64,000 nt of DNA from the NCBI GenBank assembly GCA_012317185.1, contig CP048838.1:3720001-3784000 (forward strand). The letters run 5' to 3'. Source of the stretch: [Clostridium] innocuum. Lineage in GTDB: Bacteria; Bacillota_I; Bacilli_A; Erysipelotrichales; Erysipelotrichaceae. A model generated the notes under the pieces. It was not told the DNA's origin, ran no database searches, and saw only the letters and a program-made list of their open reading frames with translations. Shown piece after piece: positions 16,309 to 27,352 of this stretch (position 1 is its first letter; every line of letters begins with the position of its first letter). Both the position numbers and the translations under genes were made by a program.

Positions 16309-18400
16309 TTAGTTCTTCTGCACTTCGATACGGTAGTTGACGTATTTCCCGCCAGTATCGGCTAAAACGATAGTTCCGTCGTAGGTCTTGCCTGTTTTCG
16401 GGGAATAGAGCTTTTTCACATTCGCCTTGCCGGATTTAAGGAGCGCGGCGGCAATCTTCGCGGAAAAAGCGGTCTTGCGTTCCTCGAAAAAGCGGTCGTT
16501 CTTCCACATGACAAAGGCACATTCTTTGTTGCTGCAATAATAGTTTTTCTTCCCCTCATGGACGGGGGAACCGCAACGGGGGCATTTGCCGACAGAGGGC
16601 TTTTCCTCCCGGAACAAATCCTTTTTCCCGTCCAGTGCTGCGGCGTGTGTCTGCACAAGCTCCCGCGTCATAGCTTCAATGCCGGACAGAAATTCGCCGG
16701 GGTCTGCGGCTCCCTTTGCTATCTGCGTCAGATTGTTTTCCCATTCTGCGGTAAGCTGCGGGGAAGTCAGCATATCCGGCAGCACTGATATAAGGGCGGC
16801 TCCGTTCTGCGTGGGGATAAGCTGCTTCCCCTTGCGCTCTGCAAAGCCGCCCTTTACCAGTTTTTCAATGACGGCGGCGCGGGTGGCGGGAGTGCCAAGC
16901 CCCCGGCGTTCCGCGTCCGGGTCGGTGTCCCCGTTCCCGGCTCGCTCCATAGCAGAGAGAAGCGACGCTTCGCTGTGGGGCTTCGGCGGCGTTGTGGTAT
17001 GCTCCGTTACCTTTGCGGCGGGGTTAGGAAAGCCCTGTCCCTCGGAAAGCTCCGGCAGCGTCACGCCCTCATTTTCCCCGTCCTCTGGGTCGGGTTTATC
17101 TTTCAGCGTCGCCCGGTATCTGTGTTCAATCTCTTTCCACCCGTCAGAAAGCACCGTCTTTCCCCGCGCCGTAAACTCCGTATCAGCGCATGAGAAAACC
17201 GCCGTAACCGCTTCATAAATATGCGGCTCGGCGGTGGCAAAAAGCAGACGCGCCCCCGCAAGGGTAAGGATATTTTTCTCGCTTTCCGGCAGCGCGTCCG
17301 GGTCAGCCTTTGCAAGCTCCATAGTGGGAATGATTGCGTGGTGGTCTGATACTTTTTTACTGTCTGTTACCTTTGCAACCTCCGGCGTGAAGCCCAAGCC
17401 CTCCATAAAGGAAAATTTCTCACAAAGCAGCTTGATAATGCCCGCTGCGGTGCCGCCCATGTCGTCAGTAAGAAAGCTGCTGTCCGTCCTCGGATAAGTC
17501 AACAGCCGCTTTTCATAAAGGGATTGTGCAAGGTCAAGGGTCTGCTTCGCGGTGTAGCCGAAAATGCGGTTCGCTTCCCGCTGCAAAGAGGTAAGGTCAA
17601 AGAGCTTCGGCGGGGCTGCGGTTTTCTTCTCTCTGGTGAGGGAAACGCATACCGCCGTTTGTGTTTCGCAAGCCCCTTTCAGCGCGGCGGCTTCTGCCTT
17701 GTCTGAAATCCTTTCACTTGCCGCTTCCGCGCCGGATAAATCAAGGCGAACATGATAATATTTTTCTTTCTGGAAATGGGAGATAGCCGCGTTCCGGTCG
17801 GTAAGCATTTTTAAGGTCGGGGTCTGGACGCGCCCCACGTTCAAAGTCTTTCCATACAGGCAGGAGAAAAGCCGGGTGGCGTTAATGCCGATAAGCCAGT
17901 CAGCCTTTGCGCGGCAGAGGGCAGACGCAAAGAGCGCGTCATATTCCCGCCCGTCTTTGAGGGAAGCAAAGCCCGCCTTAATCGCCCCGTCCTCCATTGA
18001 GGAAATCCACAAGCGGCGCATGGGCTTCTTGCAGCCCGCCGCTTCGTAGACAAAGCGGAAAATCAATTCTCCCTCGCGCCCCGCGTCACACGCATTTACC
18101 ACTTCGGAAACGTCGGCGCGGTGCATAAGCTCTTTTAGGGTTTTGAATTGCTTCCCCTTGTCCGGGTCAACGGTGTACTGCCATTCCTCCGGCAGAATGG
18201 GTAAGCTCTCAAAACTCCATTTTTTTATATTGCTCCCCGTAGGCGGCAGCTTCCGCAAGCTGTACCAAATGCCCGACGCACCATGAAATGAGGTAGCCGC
18301 CGCCCTCGATAAATCCGTCTTTCTTTTCTTTAACGCCAAGCGCGGCGGCGATAGTCTGCGCCACGCTCGGTTTTTCTGCAATTACAAGTCTAAGTGCCAT
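16309..18400 (-). pseudogene. topB: DNA topoisomerase III (TopB), one frame break
   Basis: Joined, this is 696 residues, normal for the ICE-borne type IA topoisomerase that untangles transferred DNA. The Toprim domain has LVIAEKPSVAQTIAAALGV and CDAGREGELIFRFVYEA; the catalytic Tyr is in LLTYPRTDSSFLTDD; the C-terminal zinc ribbon is CPRCGSPVHEGKKNYYCSNK. The frame breaks after residue 60 (EQYKK/WSFESLPILP) because a T7 run at 18220-18226 has one base too many. As written only a 63-residue stub would be made from the true start. Related Tn1549-type elements carry the same gene at this position. Confidence 0.85.
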
Positions 18401-18415
18401 GAAAAAATCCTCCTT

Positions 18416-18604
18416 TCAGCATTCCAGCTCACTTGCCTTTTTCTCCTGTACCTGTTTCAGACAGTAGCCCACACAAGGGAGCTGCCCTTTGTACGGGCAG
18501 GAAGCGCAAGCCGGGGAATGGGGAACGGGCGGCGCATTGTCACGCCGCCCGCCCGGTCTTTGTATCATCATCTTTTCAAAGGGATTGTCGGTAAACAGGG
18601 TCAT
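18416..18604 (-). CDS. small cysteine-rich ICE protein
   Basis: A 62-residue protein MTLFTDNPFEKMMIQRPGGR, then PACASCPYKGQLPCVGYCLK. The CxxC...C...C spacing suggests a small metal-binding fold. The start overlaps the stop of the DUF4366 gene by 4 bases and the stop lies 15 bp before topB, so it is part of that operon. It is a common small gene at this place in Tn1549-type elements. No function is known to me. Confidence 0.7.
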   Translation of the reverse strand: MTLFTDNPFEKMMIQRPGGRRDNAPPVPHSPACASCPYKGQLPCVGYCLKQVQEKKASELEC

Positions 18605-19319
18605 GCTTCCTCGTCCTCCTGTTCTTCATCAGAAAGCCCGTCCCCCTCGTCCGGCTCCGGCTCGTCCTCGTCGTAGTCGTCAAAATCGAAATCTTCAAGG
18701 TCGGTGTCGCCCTTGACGCTCTGCTTCGGCTTCATAAACTTAAAATAATAGAACGCGCCCCCGCCGCCAAGAAGTGCCACGACAAGGAAAAGCACAAGCC
18801 CGCCCGCATTGCCTTTTTTCTTTGGGCTGCTCCGGCGGTTCTTCGGTTTCCGGCTCCGCTTCCTTGCCGCTGCAAGCGGTCATGTTGTCCTTGCAGACGG
18901 GGCAGCTCACATTTACTTTCCCGGCTTTGCATTTATCGGTACAACTGCAAACGGTGGGCGGGGGCTGCTTCGGTGCTTCCGTCCTCCATAAGTGCTAAGA
19001 GGTCGGCTTCGTCTACTTGATTAAGGAAATGTACAGTATTCTCGCCCTCGTCGTCCCGGTCAATGAGGATATAAAAGTAATTGCCGTTTTTGGTCGTTAC
19101 GGTGATAAGCTGCTTGTTGCCGCCGAAATCGTCTACAAGGGTCGCGTTCCCGTCCGGGGTAAGGGGTTCTTCCTTTTGGGGTTCCTCGTAGACAACGCCG
19201 CTGTCGTCGGTGTCGTCCTCTCCCTCCGGGGTCTGTGCAAAAGCGGTGACGGAAAAGCCGCCCATAAGTACAAGGGCGGCGCAAAGTGCGGTCAGTGTTC
19301 TAAGGATTTTCTTATTCAT
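18601..19319 (-). pseudogene. DUF4366 exported, membrane-anchored protein, two frame breaks
   Basis: Joined, this is 238 residues. It has a signal peptide (MNKKILRTLTALCAALVLMG, cleavage near FAQ), an extracellular domain (NGNYFYILIDRDDEGENTVH), a Cys cluster (CSCTDKCKAGKVNVSCPVCK), one C-terminal transmembrane helix (GLVLFLVVALLGGGGAFYYF) and a very acidic cytoplasmic tail (DLEDFDFDDYDEDEPEPDEG). Breaks: C5 for C4 near 18961 and A6 for A5 near 18815. The start overlaps the DUF4315 stop. This architecture is that of a surface component of the Gram-positive conjugation apparatus; the detailed role is unknown. Confidence 0.75.
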
Positions 19320-19591
19320 TCTCGGTGTCCTCCATTTCTTCGTTGTCATGGTCTGCGGGTTCTGCGGGGTAGCCCGGCGCGGCTTCCATGCCCGGAATAC
19401 CGCCCCCGGAAAGCATAGCGGAAAGCTCATGCGGGGAAAGGCGCATGGAGCGCACAAGCTGTACGATTTGCAGGTTTTCCGCTTCGGTTTTCTGCGCTTC
19501 AAGCCCCCCTTAATTTATTCTGGTACTCGGTGATTTTCTCGCGGGTCTTTGCAATCTCCTTGTCGATACGTTCAATTTTGTTCATAGCCAT
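19312..19591 (-). pseudogene. DUF4315 family protein, one frame break
   Basis: Joined, this is 92 residues: MAMNKIERIDKEIAKTREKI, then TEYQNKLRGLEAQKTEAENL, a coiled coil, then IVQLVRSMRLSPHELSAMLS and an acidic tail. This is the DUF4315 family always found between the CHAP peptidase and DUF4366 in these elements. The break is G6 for G5 near 19510. The stop overlaps the DUF4366 start codon, so translation is coupled. The function is unknown; the coiled coil suggests a structural or assembly role. Confidence 0.8.
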
Positions 19592-19629
19592 CAATAAATT
19601 TCTCCTTTCAGATTTTCATTTTTTTGTTG

Positions 19630-21702
19630 TCAGTTCCAATTCATTAAGCCGTAGCCCTTGATACAGCCATAATTGACGGGGTAGCTCTTTATCTTGCAGG
19701 CGTCGCCGGAATTGCCCTCGACGGTATAGACGCGCTCCCCGTCCGTCCCGATAACAAGCCCTACATGGTCTGCGCTCCCGTCCCCGTCCCAGTCGAAAAA
19801 GATAGCGTCGCCGGGGGCGATATTCTCATAGCCCCTCGCGCCCCATTGCCCGCGTGACTGGAACCAGGGTACGCCCTGTGACTGGCACCCGGCAAAGCGC
19901 GGCTCGCTTTTCCCGGCTTGATTGTAGCACCATGAAACAAAACAGGCGCACCATTCCACGCGGCTGTTAAATCCGTACCAGCTCCAAAAGGGTCGCCCGC
20001 CCACGTTGCCGACTTGCCGCTTCGCAAGGTCTACAACGGCAGTGTTGCCGGGGCGTGTGCCGTTTACAAGCTGTACGCCGCTTAAATCCTCGGACGCGCC
20101 CATATCGGGGGAGCCGCCGCCGAAAATCAGCGGTTTGTTGCCGCTTGTTTCCAGATAGACGCGGTACATTTCAAGCTGCTGTGGCGTTAGAAGTTCCTCC
20201 GCAATCTCGGAAATGGGCTTGTTCGTCAGCTTCACGTTGAGGATATGGTACTCGTAGGGTACTTCCTCGGTGGTCGTTTCCCCGGTTTCCGGGTCTGTGC
20301 TTGTTTCTGTGCGGTAGCGGATTTCCGTTTCTTCCGTCAGCGTCAAGGTGTACTGCATGGCAAAGACGCGGTTTAATTCTGCCTGTGCGCTCTGCGGGGT
20401 ATAGGTCTGTAAAAGTGCGGTGAGGTAGGACGCTAACTCATGGGGGGTTATGCCCGATACTGTCAAGGTCATAGCGGTATTCGTCATAGCCGGGGTGGGT
20501 GCTTTCGATATTGTCAATCTGCTGCTGAAGCTCGTTTTCCTTTGCGGCATAATTATTTTCCGTCGCCACAAGGTCGCTGTCCTCCGACGTGTAGGAAGTC
20601 CCAAGTATGCCGTTCATCAAGCCGGAGAACATGGAGCCGCAAGAGGAAAGCCCCGCCGATACCATGATGAATAAGAGCAGCGCGGCAATGGCGATACATA
20701 CGCCCGCCGGGTGCCGCCCTACAAAAGCGATTGCCTTTTTTGTTTCCTCGGCGGTCTTTTTTGCCGCCTTGCGGGTGTTCTCTGCGGCTTTCTGCGCCGT
20801 TTTTGCGCCGCCTTTCCTTGCCGACTTTGCATACTGCCGCTTGATTTGCTGCTTCTGCATGAAGCGGGAAAGGGGATTGCCCGCAATCTGCGGATTGTCA
20901 TGCAGGGCTTTATGGTACTGGAAATCCACATTCGCCTTGAACGCCGCTTTCTCTGCCTTTGCCGCCGTCCGGTAGGGTTTGAGCTTGTGGCTGTGGTAGC
21001 CCTCCTTGACTTTCCGCGCCCCGTACTTTGCGCCGCGCTCTGCCAGTTCTTCGGATTTGTGCGCCCCCTCAACGCCGGAATTGTCCTTTTCAACGGAATG
21101 TATCTTGTTGTGGACGAAAATACCCGCTTCCTGTGCGGGGCGGGATAGCGGGTTATTGTGGGGCTTATTCTTTCCTATGGGCTTTTCCTGTTCCTCAAAA
21201 TGTAGGCGGGTCTTGCCTTTCCCGGTGGCTTCATCAAAGGTGCGCTCCCGTACAAGTTTCTTTTCTTTGGGGATAGCCGCCTTTGCCGCGTCCAGACGGT
21301 CGGCTGCTTTGTCCGATTTTCGGATATACCTTTCAAGCTCCGGCGTTGCCCGTTCCTCGTCGGTAAACTGCAAGCGGGAAGATTTTTCTTTTGCTGTGGC
21401 TTCTGCCTGTGCTTTCCTCGCCGCTTTTTTACTCGCCTTTCTGGTACGCGCCCCGTCGATACGCTCCAAGACGCGCTCGGCTGCGGCGGTGTCCTGTTCC
21501 CGTTCTGCCCCCGGCGCATGGGGAAGCGGCGGCGCGGCGGCTGTGGGCGCGGGAGCTGCGCCGCCCGGTATGGTCTGCGCTGCCTGTTCCGGCGGCTGCG
21601 GTGCTTCGGTCTTTGCAAAGTCCGCGTCCCTTATCCGCTTGCTGATACGTTTCTTTTTTCCCGGTGGCGGCGTTTACCTCGACAGCCCCCCTCGCGGGTC
21701 AT
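19630..21702 (-). pseudogene. CD1107/CD1108-type mobile-element protein with CHAP peptidoglycan hydrolase domain, three frame breaks
   Basis: Joined, this is 689 residues. The N-terminal ~300 residues are basic and helical (ARTRKASKKAARKAQAEATA), followed by one transmembrane helix (GVCIAIAALLLFIMVSAGLS). The C-terminal part is extracellular and ends in a CHAP domain with the catalytic Cys in EWCACFVSWCYNQAG and His in ADHVGLVIGTDGE. Such VirB1/Orf14-like proteins open the cell wall for the conjugation channel. Breaks: C6 for C5 near 21686-21691, A6 for A5 near 21655, and GGG for GG near 20456. The ATG at 21702 lacks a clear ribosome site; coupling to the methylase stop 36 bases upstream is likely. 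Confidence 0.75.
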
Positions 21703-21737
21703 TTTCTGCGTGACTTTTTCACGCGCTTTATATTGTT

Positions 21738-22697
21738 TTATGTGTCTGTCCCTCCAATCCGCGCCCTTGCAAGGGCGCAATACTCGGCGTTTATCTCAAT
21801 GCCTATATAATGCCTGTCAAGCTGCCTTGCGGCTGCCCCCGTCGTGCCGCTGCCGAAAAAGGGGTCAAGCACAACGCCGCCTTTCGGACAGCCCGCCTTG
21901 ATACAGGTTTCGGCAAGTTTTGGCGGGAACGCGGCGAAATGCCCGCCCTTGTAGGGAACGGTATTGATAAGCCACACGTCCCGCCTGTTCCGCATGGTCG
22001 GCATGAGGGCTTCGTCGTAGTAGCTGCCGCTTCGCGCCCGGTTAAGCCCCTGTACTTTCCCCTGTCCAGGTATTTCGTCCGCATATTTCTGTCCCGCGCT
22101 GCGCCCGGTGCGGTACCGCGCCGCCGTTGTGGGGGCTAACGGCTCGGCTATGGCGGCTGCGTCATAGAAATATTTCTTTGACTTCGTAAGCAGAAAGATA
22201 TGTTCATAGCAGCGGGTAGGGCGGTCTTTCACGCTCTCCGGCATGGGGTTTTCTTTCTGCCAGATAATGTCGCTCCGTAAATACCACCCGTCAGCGCGTA
22301 GGGCAAAGGCTAAAAGCCAGGGAATACCGATTAAGTCCTTTTGTTTGCAGCCGGAAACGCGGTTGTTTCTTGCAATCTGCTGTCCGTTTCTGCCTTTCGG
22401 GTTCTTCGGGTCTGCATGGTAGCCTTTATTTCCTGTGCCGCAGTAAGTGTCCGCGATATTCAGCCAGAGCGTACCGTCAGAACGCAGTACCCGGCGCAGC
22501 TCGCGGAAAACCTCGGTCAGCCTGTCAATGTACTGCTCCGGCGTGTCCTCCCGCCCAATCTGCATATCAAGCCCATAATCTCTAAGCGCATAGTAGGGCG
22601 GGCTTGTGACGCAACAGTGTACGCTTTCCTCTGGAAGCTCCCGCAAGGCATAGAGCGCGTCCCGGTTGATGATTGTGTCAGTTTTCAGCCCGTTCAT
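21738..22697 (-). CDS. DNA methyltransferase (N4-cytosine/N6-adenine type), no cognate nuclease
   Basis: A 319-residue amino-methylase with motif IV TSPPYYALRDYG near the N-terminus and motif I DPFFGSGTTGAAARQLDRHY near the C-terminus. This order fits the beta class of SAM-dependent DNA methylases. The sequence CEHIFLLTKSKKYFYDAAAI is typical of this family. No restriction endonuclease gene is adjacent, so it is an orphan; in an ICE it may shield the DNA from host restriction. The start overlaps the VirB4 stop codon by 4 bases. The frame is intact. Confidence 0.9.
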   Translation of the reverse strand: MNGLKTDTIINRDALYALRELPEESVHCCVTSPPYYALRDYGLDMQIGREDTPEQYIDRLTEVFRELRRVLRSDGTLWLNIADTYCGTGNKGYHADPKNPKGRNGQQIARNNRVSGCKQKDLIGIPWLLAFALRADGWYLRSDIIWQKENPMPESVKDRPTRCYEHIFLLTKSKKYFYDAAAIAEPLAPTTAARYRTGRSAGQKYADEIPGQGKVQGLNRARSGSYYDEALMPTMRNRRDVWLINTVPYKGGHFAAFPPKLAETCIKAGCPKGGVVLDPFFGSGTTGAAARQLDRHYIGIEINAEYCALARARIGGTDT

Positions 22698-25135
22698 GCT
22701 TCGCCCACTTCCTCCGGCTTCGTCGTCATTACCCGGTAAAGCTCGGTGTCTTTCGGGAAGCGGTCTACAAAGGGCAGCACCACGTTCCCGTAGAAGATAA
22801 GCCCCTCGCCCGCTTCGGTGTGGGTGACATATTTCATCTGCTGCGGGGAGATGTTGAGCTGCTTTGCAAGGATAGCCCGGTCGCCCGCCGCTTGATTGAG
22901 CATGAGGACAAAATCGCTGTTCTCAAAGATATTCTCCACTTCGCGGGAAGCAAGCAAATCTTTGACGTTCTGTGTAATGGCTGTGGGTATGCCGCCCCAT
23001 TTACGGAAACGCTTCCAGATTTCAACGGAATAGGCGGCGGTCTGTTCCTCTTTCAAGAGAAGATGAAATTCGTCCATGTAGTAGCGGGTGGATTTCCTCT
23101 CTGCCCGGTTGACGGTAACGCGGTTCCATACCTGGTCTTGCACAATGAGCATACCTAACTTTTTGAGCTGCTTCCCAAGCTGCTTGATGTCAAAGCAGAC
23201 AAGGCGGTTATTCAGTTCCACGTTGGTACGGTGGTTGAACACGTTAAGGCTCCCGGAAACGTAAAGCTCCAACGCCGCCGCGATACGCGCCGCTTCCGGC
23301 TCCGGCTGCTTCAAAAGCTCGTCGTACAGGTCGCCCAAAATCGGCATTTTCTCCGGGTCGGGGTCTGCAAGGAAAGGGCGGTACACGTTCCGAACGGCGC
23401 GGTCAATGACGGTCTTATCGACGGGCTGCAAGCCCTCCTTGCCGCCGATTACAAGCTCGCAGAGGGAAAGGATAAAGTCGGATTTCAGCGCAAGGGGGCT
23501 GTCGTCCTCGCTGTAATTGAGGTTAATATCCATAGGGTTCACATACTGGGGCTTCCCGTCAATGCCCTTGCCCGTAGGCGACAAGCGTATCACTTGCCCG
23601 TCAAGCCGCTGCACAAGGGAAAAATACTCTGCTTCTGGGTCGCAGATAATAATGTCGTCGTCTGTAATGAGGAAAGCGTTTGTCATTTCCCGTTTGGCGG
23701 CAAAGGATTTCCCGCTTCCCGGCGTACCCAAGATTAAGCCGTTGGGGTTCTTTAGCTGCTTGCGGTCGCAGAGTATCATGTTGTTAGACAGGGCGTTTAA
23801 GCCGTAGTACAAAGCCGCGCCCGTCTGGAAAAGCTCCTGTGTGATAAAGGGGATAAAGATAGCGGTGCTTGACGTGGTAAGTCCTCTTTGAATGGGGATA
23901 AGGTTCTCCCCAAGCGGTACAGAGGACATAAGCCCCGCTTCCTGTTGGTAGTCAAGGCGGGTTAAGGCGCAGTTGTTCTTCTGTGCAATGCCCGCCGCCG
24001 CGAATACGTCATTTTCCAGTTTCCGCTTCGTGTCCGCCATGTTCACCACAAGGAACGTCAAGAGGAACATTCTTTCATTCCGGCTCTGCAAGTCCTGTAA
24101 GAGGTTCTTCGCTTCGCTGCCGAACGTGGCAAGGTCGGACGGGATTATATCCATGTCGTAGCCGCTGCGTACCGCTTTTTTTCTGTTCCTCGATTTTCAT
24201 TTTGTCAAGGTCGGTGATTTTCCGCTTGATTGTCTTTATGGCTTCGGTCTGGTCGATACTGTGGATATGCAGATTGACGATAACGCCCGTTTCCAAGTCC
24301 AGAATGTCGGATAAGATACGGTCGTTTAATTCCGGGGCAAGGACTTCAAGGAATGAAACCGCGCCGATTTTGCGCCCCATGCGGAAATACCGCCCCTCGC
24401 CAAAACGGAAAGAGGACGGGGCGATAAAGTCCTTTGTGGAAAGCCCGGACGGGGCAAGCCATGAAAAATCAAAGGAAAACTGCCCGCCCTCCGGGTGGAA
24501 AATGCCATGCAGCATTTTAAGGCGTTCATAGCCTGTCATGGGGCGGGCAGACACGCCCAAGAGCTTAAAGTTGTTCAGCACGTCCGTTTCGATACGGGCA
24601 AGGCGGGATTTCGCCGCGCCCAGACTGTCGGCTTCAATGGCAAAGGTGATATATTTTGCTTTGACAAGCCCGTTGTTTCCCTTTGCAAGCTGGTTTTTTC
24701 AGCATATCCCGGTATTCTGTGCGGATAGAGTTGAAAGCGTCCTCCTGTGCCGGGATATTGACCGCCTTTTTCCGCTTCGCCGCGCTGCGTCCCTTGATTG
24801 ATGAAAGAGAGCTGCACCGAAACGGAAGCGTCAAAGTAGTTGAGGAAGTCGCACCAGTTCTCAAAAATGGCGGTCTTGTCGTCTGCCTGTGCAAGCTGAT
24901 AGTTAATATCTTCAAAGGCGACGGTCTTTGAGTATTTCCGTCCCGTAACCTTGCAGATACCGTCCGGGTACATCTGGATATAGGGGATTGTCTGCTGCGC
25001 GGTGTGCGCTTTCCCGTCGCCCTTTGCCTGTCTGATGATTTCCGCAATCTGCTTTTTCTCGGCGCGGGTGAGCTTGCGGGGTGGGTTAGGCTTTGCGCTT
25101 CCCGCCGCGCTGTTTCTTCGTGTTTCCTTTTGCAA
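22694..25135 (-). pseudogene. VirB4/TraE-type conjugation ATPase, three frame breaks
   Basis: Joined, this is 812 residues from a TTG start preceded by AAAGGAGG at 9 bases. The TTG lies inside the end of the PrgI gene. Walker A is LILGTPGSGKSFAAKREMTN and Walker B is TRYYMDEFHLLLKEEQ. VirB4 powers assembly and transport of the type IV secretion channel at the inner membrane. Breaks: A5 for A4 near 24768, A6 for A5 near 24698, and A7 for A6 near 24174-24180. As written no fragment has the full ATPase fold with its N-terminal domain. The neighbours PrgI and VirB6-like follow the standard Tn1549 order. Confidence 0.85.
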
Positions 25136-25487
25136 TCGCTGATACCTCCTTTTCAAGTTTTCTCTGCCGTTCTAAGACGGAATAAAAGTTGTCTGTCCTG
25201 TATGGTCGTTCTTTGGGGGCTATGAATTTCGTCCGTATGATGTTCTTCACCACCACTTCAAGGGGCTGTCCATGCTTTTCATACATGGCGAACAGGAAAC
25301 AGGGCAGCATGACGGCAATCATAGCCATAGACGCAAGGCTTGTGCCTGTGCTGTCTTTGAGCAGAAAGAAAAGCGGCAAGCCGAACAGGAGAGCCGCCGC
25401 AAAACATACAATCTGCCGTTTGGTAAGGTTGAACGCTACTTTTGTCTTGACTTTGGATAAGTCTTTGGGTACGGGTACATACGCCAA
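25086..25487 (-). CDS. PrgI-family conjugation membrane protein (VirB3-like)
   Basis: A 133-residue protein (MAYVPVPKDLSKVKTKVAFN) with two adjacent transmembrane helices (IVCFAAALLFGLPLFFLL and SMAMIAVMLPCFLFAMYE) and a basic C-terminus. PrgI proteins occupy the VirB3 position of Gram-positive type IV systems, next to VirB4, which is the arrangement here. The ribosome site is AAAGGAGG. The gene end overlaps the VirB4 start by 50 bases. Confidence 0.9.
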   Translation of the reverse strand: MAYVPVPKDLSKVKTKVAFNLTKRQIVCFAAALLFGLPLFFLLKDSTGTSLASMAMIAVMLPCFLFAMYEKHGQPLEVVVKNIIRTKFIAPKERPYRTDNFYSVLERQRKLEKEVSAIAKGNTKKQRGGKRKA

Positions 25488-25664
25488 GTGAAAACCTCCT
25501 TTCTCTGGGTTTGGTGTTGCTGTAATTTTCCATAAGGGTAATCAAGGCAAAGGTCAATCTATGCCCTTTGCCCGCCCGTATTATATGGGGGTTATCCGCG
25601 TCAAGGTCGGGTCGTATTTTCGCCGCTTCGCTCTGAAAATCTCCACCCTGCCCTTGACACGCCG

Positions 25665-26535
25665 CTAATGCGCGGAAAAAATCGACTTCGCCAGTGCGCC
25701 GGATTTGAACAGGGAGAAACAGAGGATAACGGTGTAGGCTGCAAGGGAGAATATCGCGCTGTGCAGATTGTCCGCTATTATCATGTTGTTCACCAGTACG
25801 GCGTAAATGCCGACGCATATCATAATGAGGAAGCCTTGAAAACCGATAGCGAACAGGGATTTTAGGTAGTTGTTTCCTATCTGCCCCCATTCCCGGTTAG
25901 TCATAGTTGCAAACGGGATAGGCGATACCGAACAGTAAAGGTAAATTTCTATCATACGCCCGTAGAGGATAACGGTTATCAGTACGGACATGATTTTCAT
26001 GCACAAGCTCACAAGGCTTGTTTCCATGACAAGTAAGAGCAGTTCGGGGATTTCCATAGCGTCAAGCCCGCTTTGCATGGAAGCAAGGGCGGCGGCAACA
26101 TCAATCTCTGTGCTGCCGCCGATTACCCCCCGCCGCGCCGGAAACAACGTGCTGCGCCATATCGAACACCGCCATAGTGATGTCAAAGGTGTGCGTCACA
26201 AGGTAGACTGCCACAAACGCCTTGAACACCCACTTGAAGAACATGGAAGTGTCAACGTCGTGCATATTGTTCTTTTCCGTTACCATGCTGATAAGCTCAT
26301 AGCATAGGACGTAGGTAATGACAAGCCCCGCAATGGGTACGATTACATTCTCACTAAGCGTCTGTATCATGGAGAATATATTTGCGTTCCACCCTTGCGG
26401 GGTCTGCCCTACCTCTGCGGCGATAGTGCCGACTTTCTCGTTCACGTCCCCGAACATAGTTGACAGATTACCGTTTATGGCTCCTATGAGGATTTCCTTT
26501 ATCCATTCGTTAATCGCGTCAAGTATGCTCTGCAT
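25665..26535 (-). pseudogene. VirB6/TrbL-like polytopic conjugation protein, one frame break
   Basis: Joined, this is 289 residues with six to seven hydrophobic segments, for example VIVPIAGLVITYVLCYELIS, VFKAFVAVYLVTHTFDITMA and LHSAIFSLAAYTVILCFSLF. The position between Maff2 and PrgI and the topology fit the VirB6-like channel protein of Tn1549-type elements. The break is G6 for G5 near 26127-26132, between GAAG and VIGGSTEIDVAAALASM. The start MQSILDAINEWIKEILIGAI lies 19 bp after Maff2. Confidence 0.8.
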
Positions 26536-26554
26536 AAGCCTTTACCCGCGCTTC

Positions 26555-26770
26555 TTAACCGAACAGCCCGGAAAGCAGCGGTACAAGGGTCATGCCAATA
26601 AGGGCAACGCCGCCGCCCGCCATGAGCTGCTTCATGCCCTGGCTTTTCGCGCCCGGATTGTCGTTGCCGTAGCCCTCCATCAGATTGATTACGCCCCAGA
26701 TACCAAGCCCGGCTCCAAGTGCTACAACAAGGGTCTGCAAAACGTCTACTGCGCTATTGAAAAATGCCAT
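26555..26770 (-). CDS. Maff2 family small membrane protein (VirB2-like position)
   Basis: A 71-residue protein MAFFNSAVDVLQTLVVALGA with two transmembrane helices (LQTLVVALGAGLGIWGVINL and MAGGGVALIGMTLVPLLSGL) separated by a short polar loop. The family name comes from its usual first residues. The size, two-helix topology and location before VirB6 suggest a pilin-like VirB2 equivalent; that is an inference. The start is set by AGAAAGGA 8 bases upstream. Confidence 0.9.
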   Translation of the reverse strand: MAFFNSAVDVLQTLVVALGAGLGIWGVINLMEGYGNDNPGAKSQGMKQLMAGGGVALIGMTLVPLLSGLFG

Positions 26771-27352
26771 AAATATATCCTTTCTGCCGCGTCTGCGGCT
26801 GTCCGACAAGCGGACAAAAGGCGGTCAGCATATGCCGCCGCACAAAAAAACCGCCCTCTGGTAAAGGCGGCTGTCCCCGCGCTGCGTAAGTCCTGCGGCG
26901 CGGCGGTATTCAGTTGTAAGGGGTGCGGATTTTGCCGCTGTGTACTGCGCCGGAAAGTGGGGGCGCGTATCATGTAGCCGGTATGGATAGATGTGATTGC
27001 TTCAATCGCTCCTTTCTGTGTCCCGCTGTGCTGCCGGACGTTTTTTTCAGACTTGCGGGAAGTGAATAGCTTGCGCAGCAAGGTGTTCGCTTCCCACAAG
27101 TTCACAAAGGGGTAGCTGCCGCAAGGCAGCGTAGGGGAAGTGTAGCTTCCCCTGTCCCCCCGGCGGTCTGCCATGCTGTCATTGTTGCGGGATAAGCCCC
27201 CCGGCGCGTGACATACTCCGTTGCAAAGCGGCGGTGTTCCGCTTCCTTTTTCCCGCCAATACTCCCATAATGCAGCGTCGGCGGCTTCCGCAACATTCAT
27301 TAAAAACCGTTCAAGCTGCTTTTGTTTTTTCCTCTGCGCTACGTTTCCTCAT
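26746..27352 (-). pseudogene. unrecognised ICE protein between TraG and Maff2, one frame break
   Basis: The ATG at 27352 overlaps the stop of traG. After removing one A from the A6 run near 27325-27330 the frame reads MRKRSAEEKQKQLERFLMNV, then AEAADAALWEYWREKGSG. I do not recognise a family. The frame formally continues to 26746, but its last ~60 codons run through a hairpin with a T-run (26844-26870) and into the Maff2 start, so the true end is probably earlier, perhaps after another indel. Only the first ~60 residues look like real protein. Placement in the operon supports a transfer-related gene. Confidence 0.35.
26844..26870 (-). terminator. hairpin with T-run upstream of Maff2
   Basis: On the minus strand CCGCC (26870-26866) and GGCGG (26855-26851) form a short GC-rich stem followed by seven T. 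It may limit read-through from traG or process the transcript ahead of the Maff2 and VirB6 genes. Confidence 0.5.

Noticed and set aside
16586..17218. A 210-codon plus-strand frame opposite topB
   Set aside because: It is antisense to a clear topoisomerase III and rich in Ser/Pro with no motif.
25279..25890. A 203-codon minus-strand frame overlapping PrgI and the VirB6-like gene
   Set aside because: It is out of frame with both real genes, has no ribosome site and no recognisable domain.
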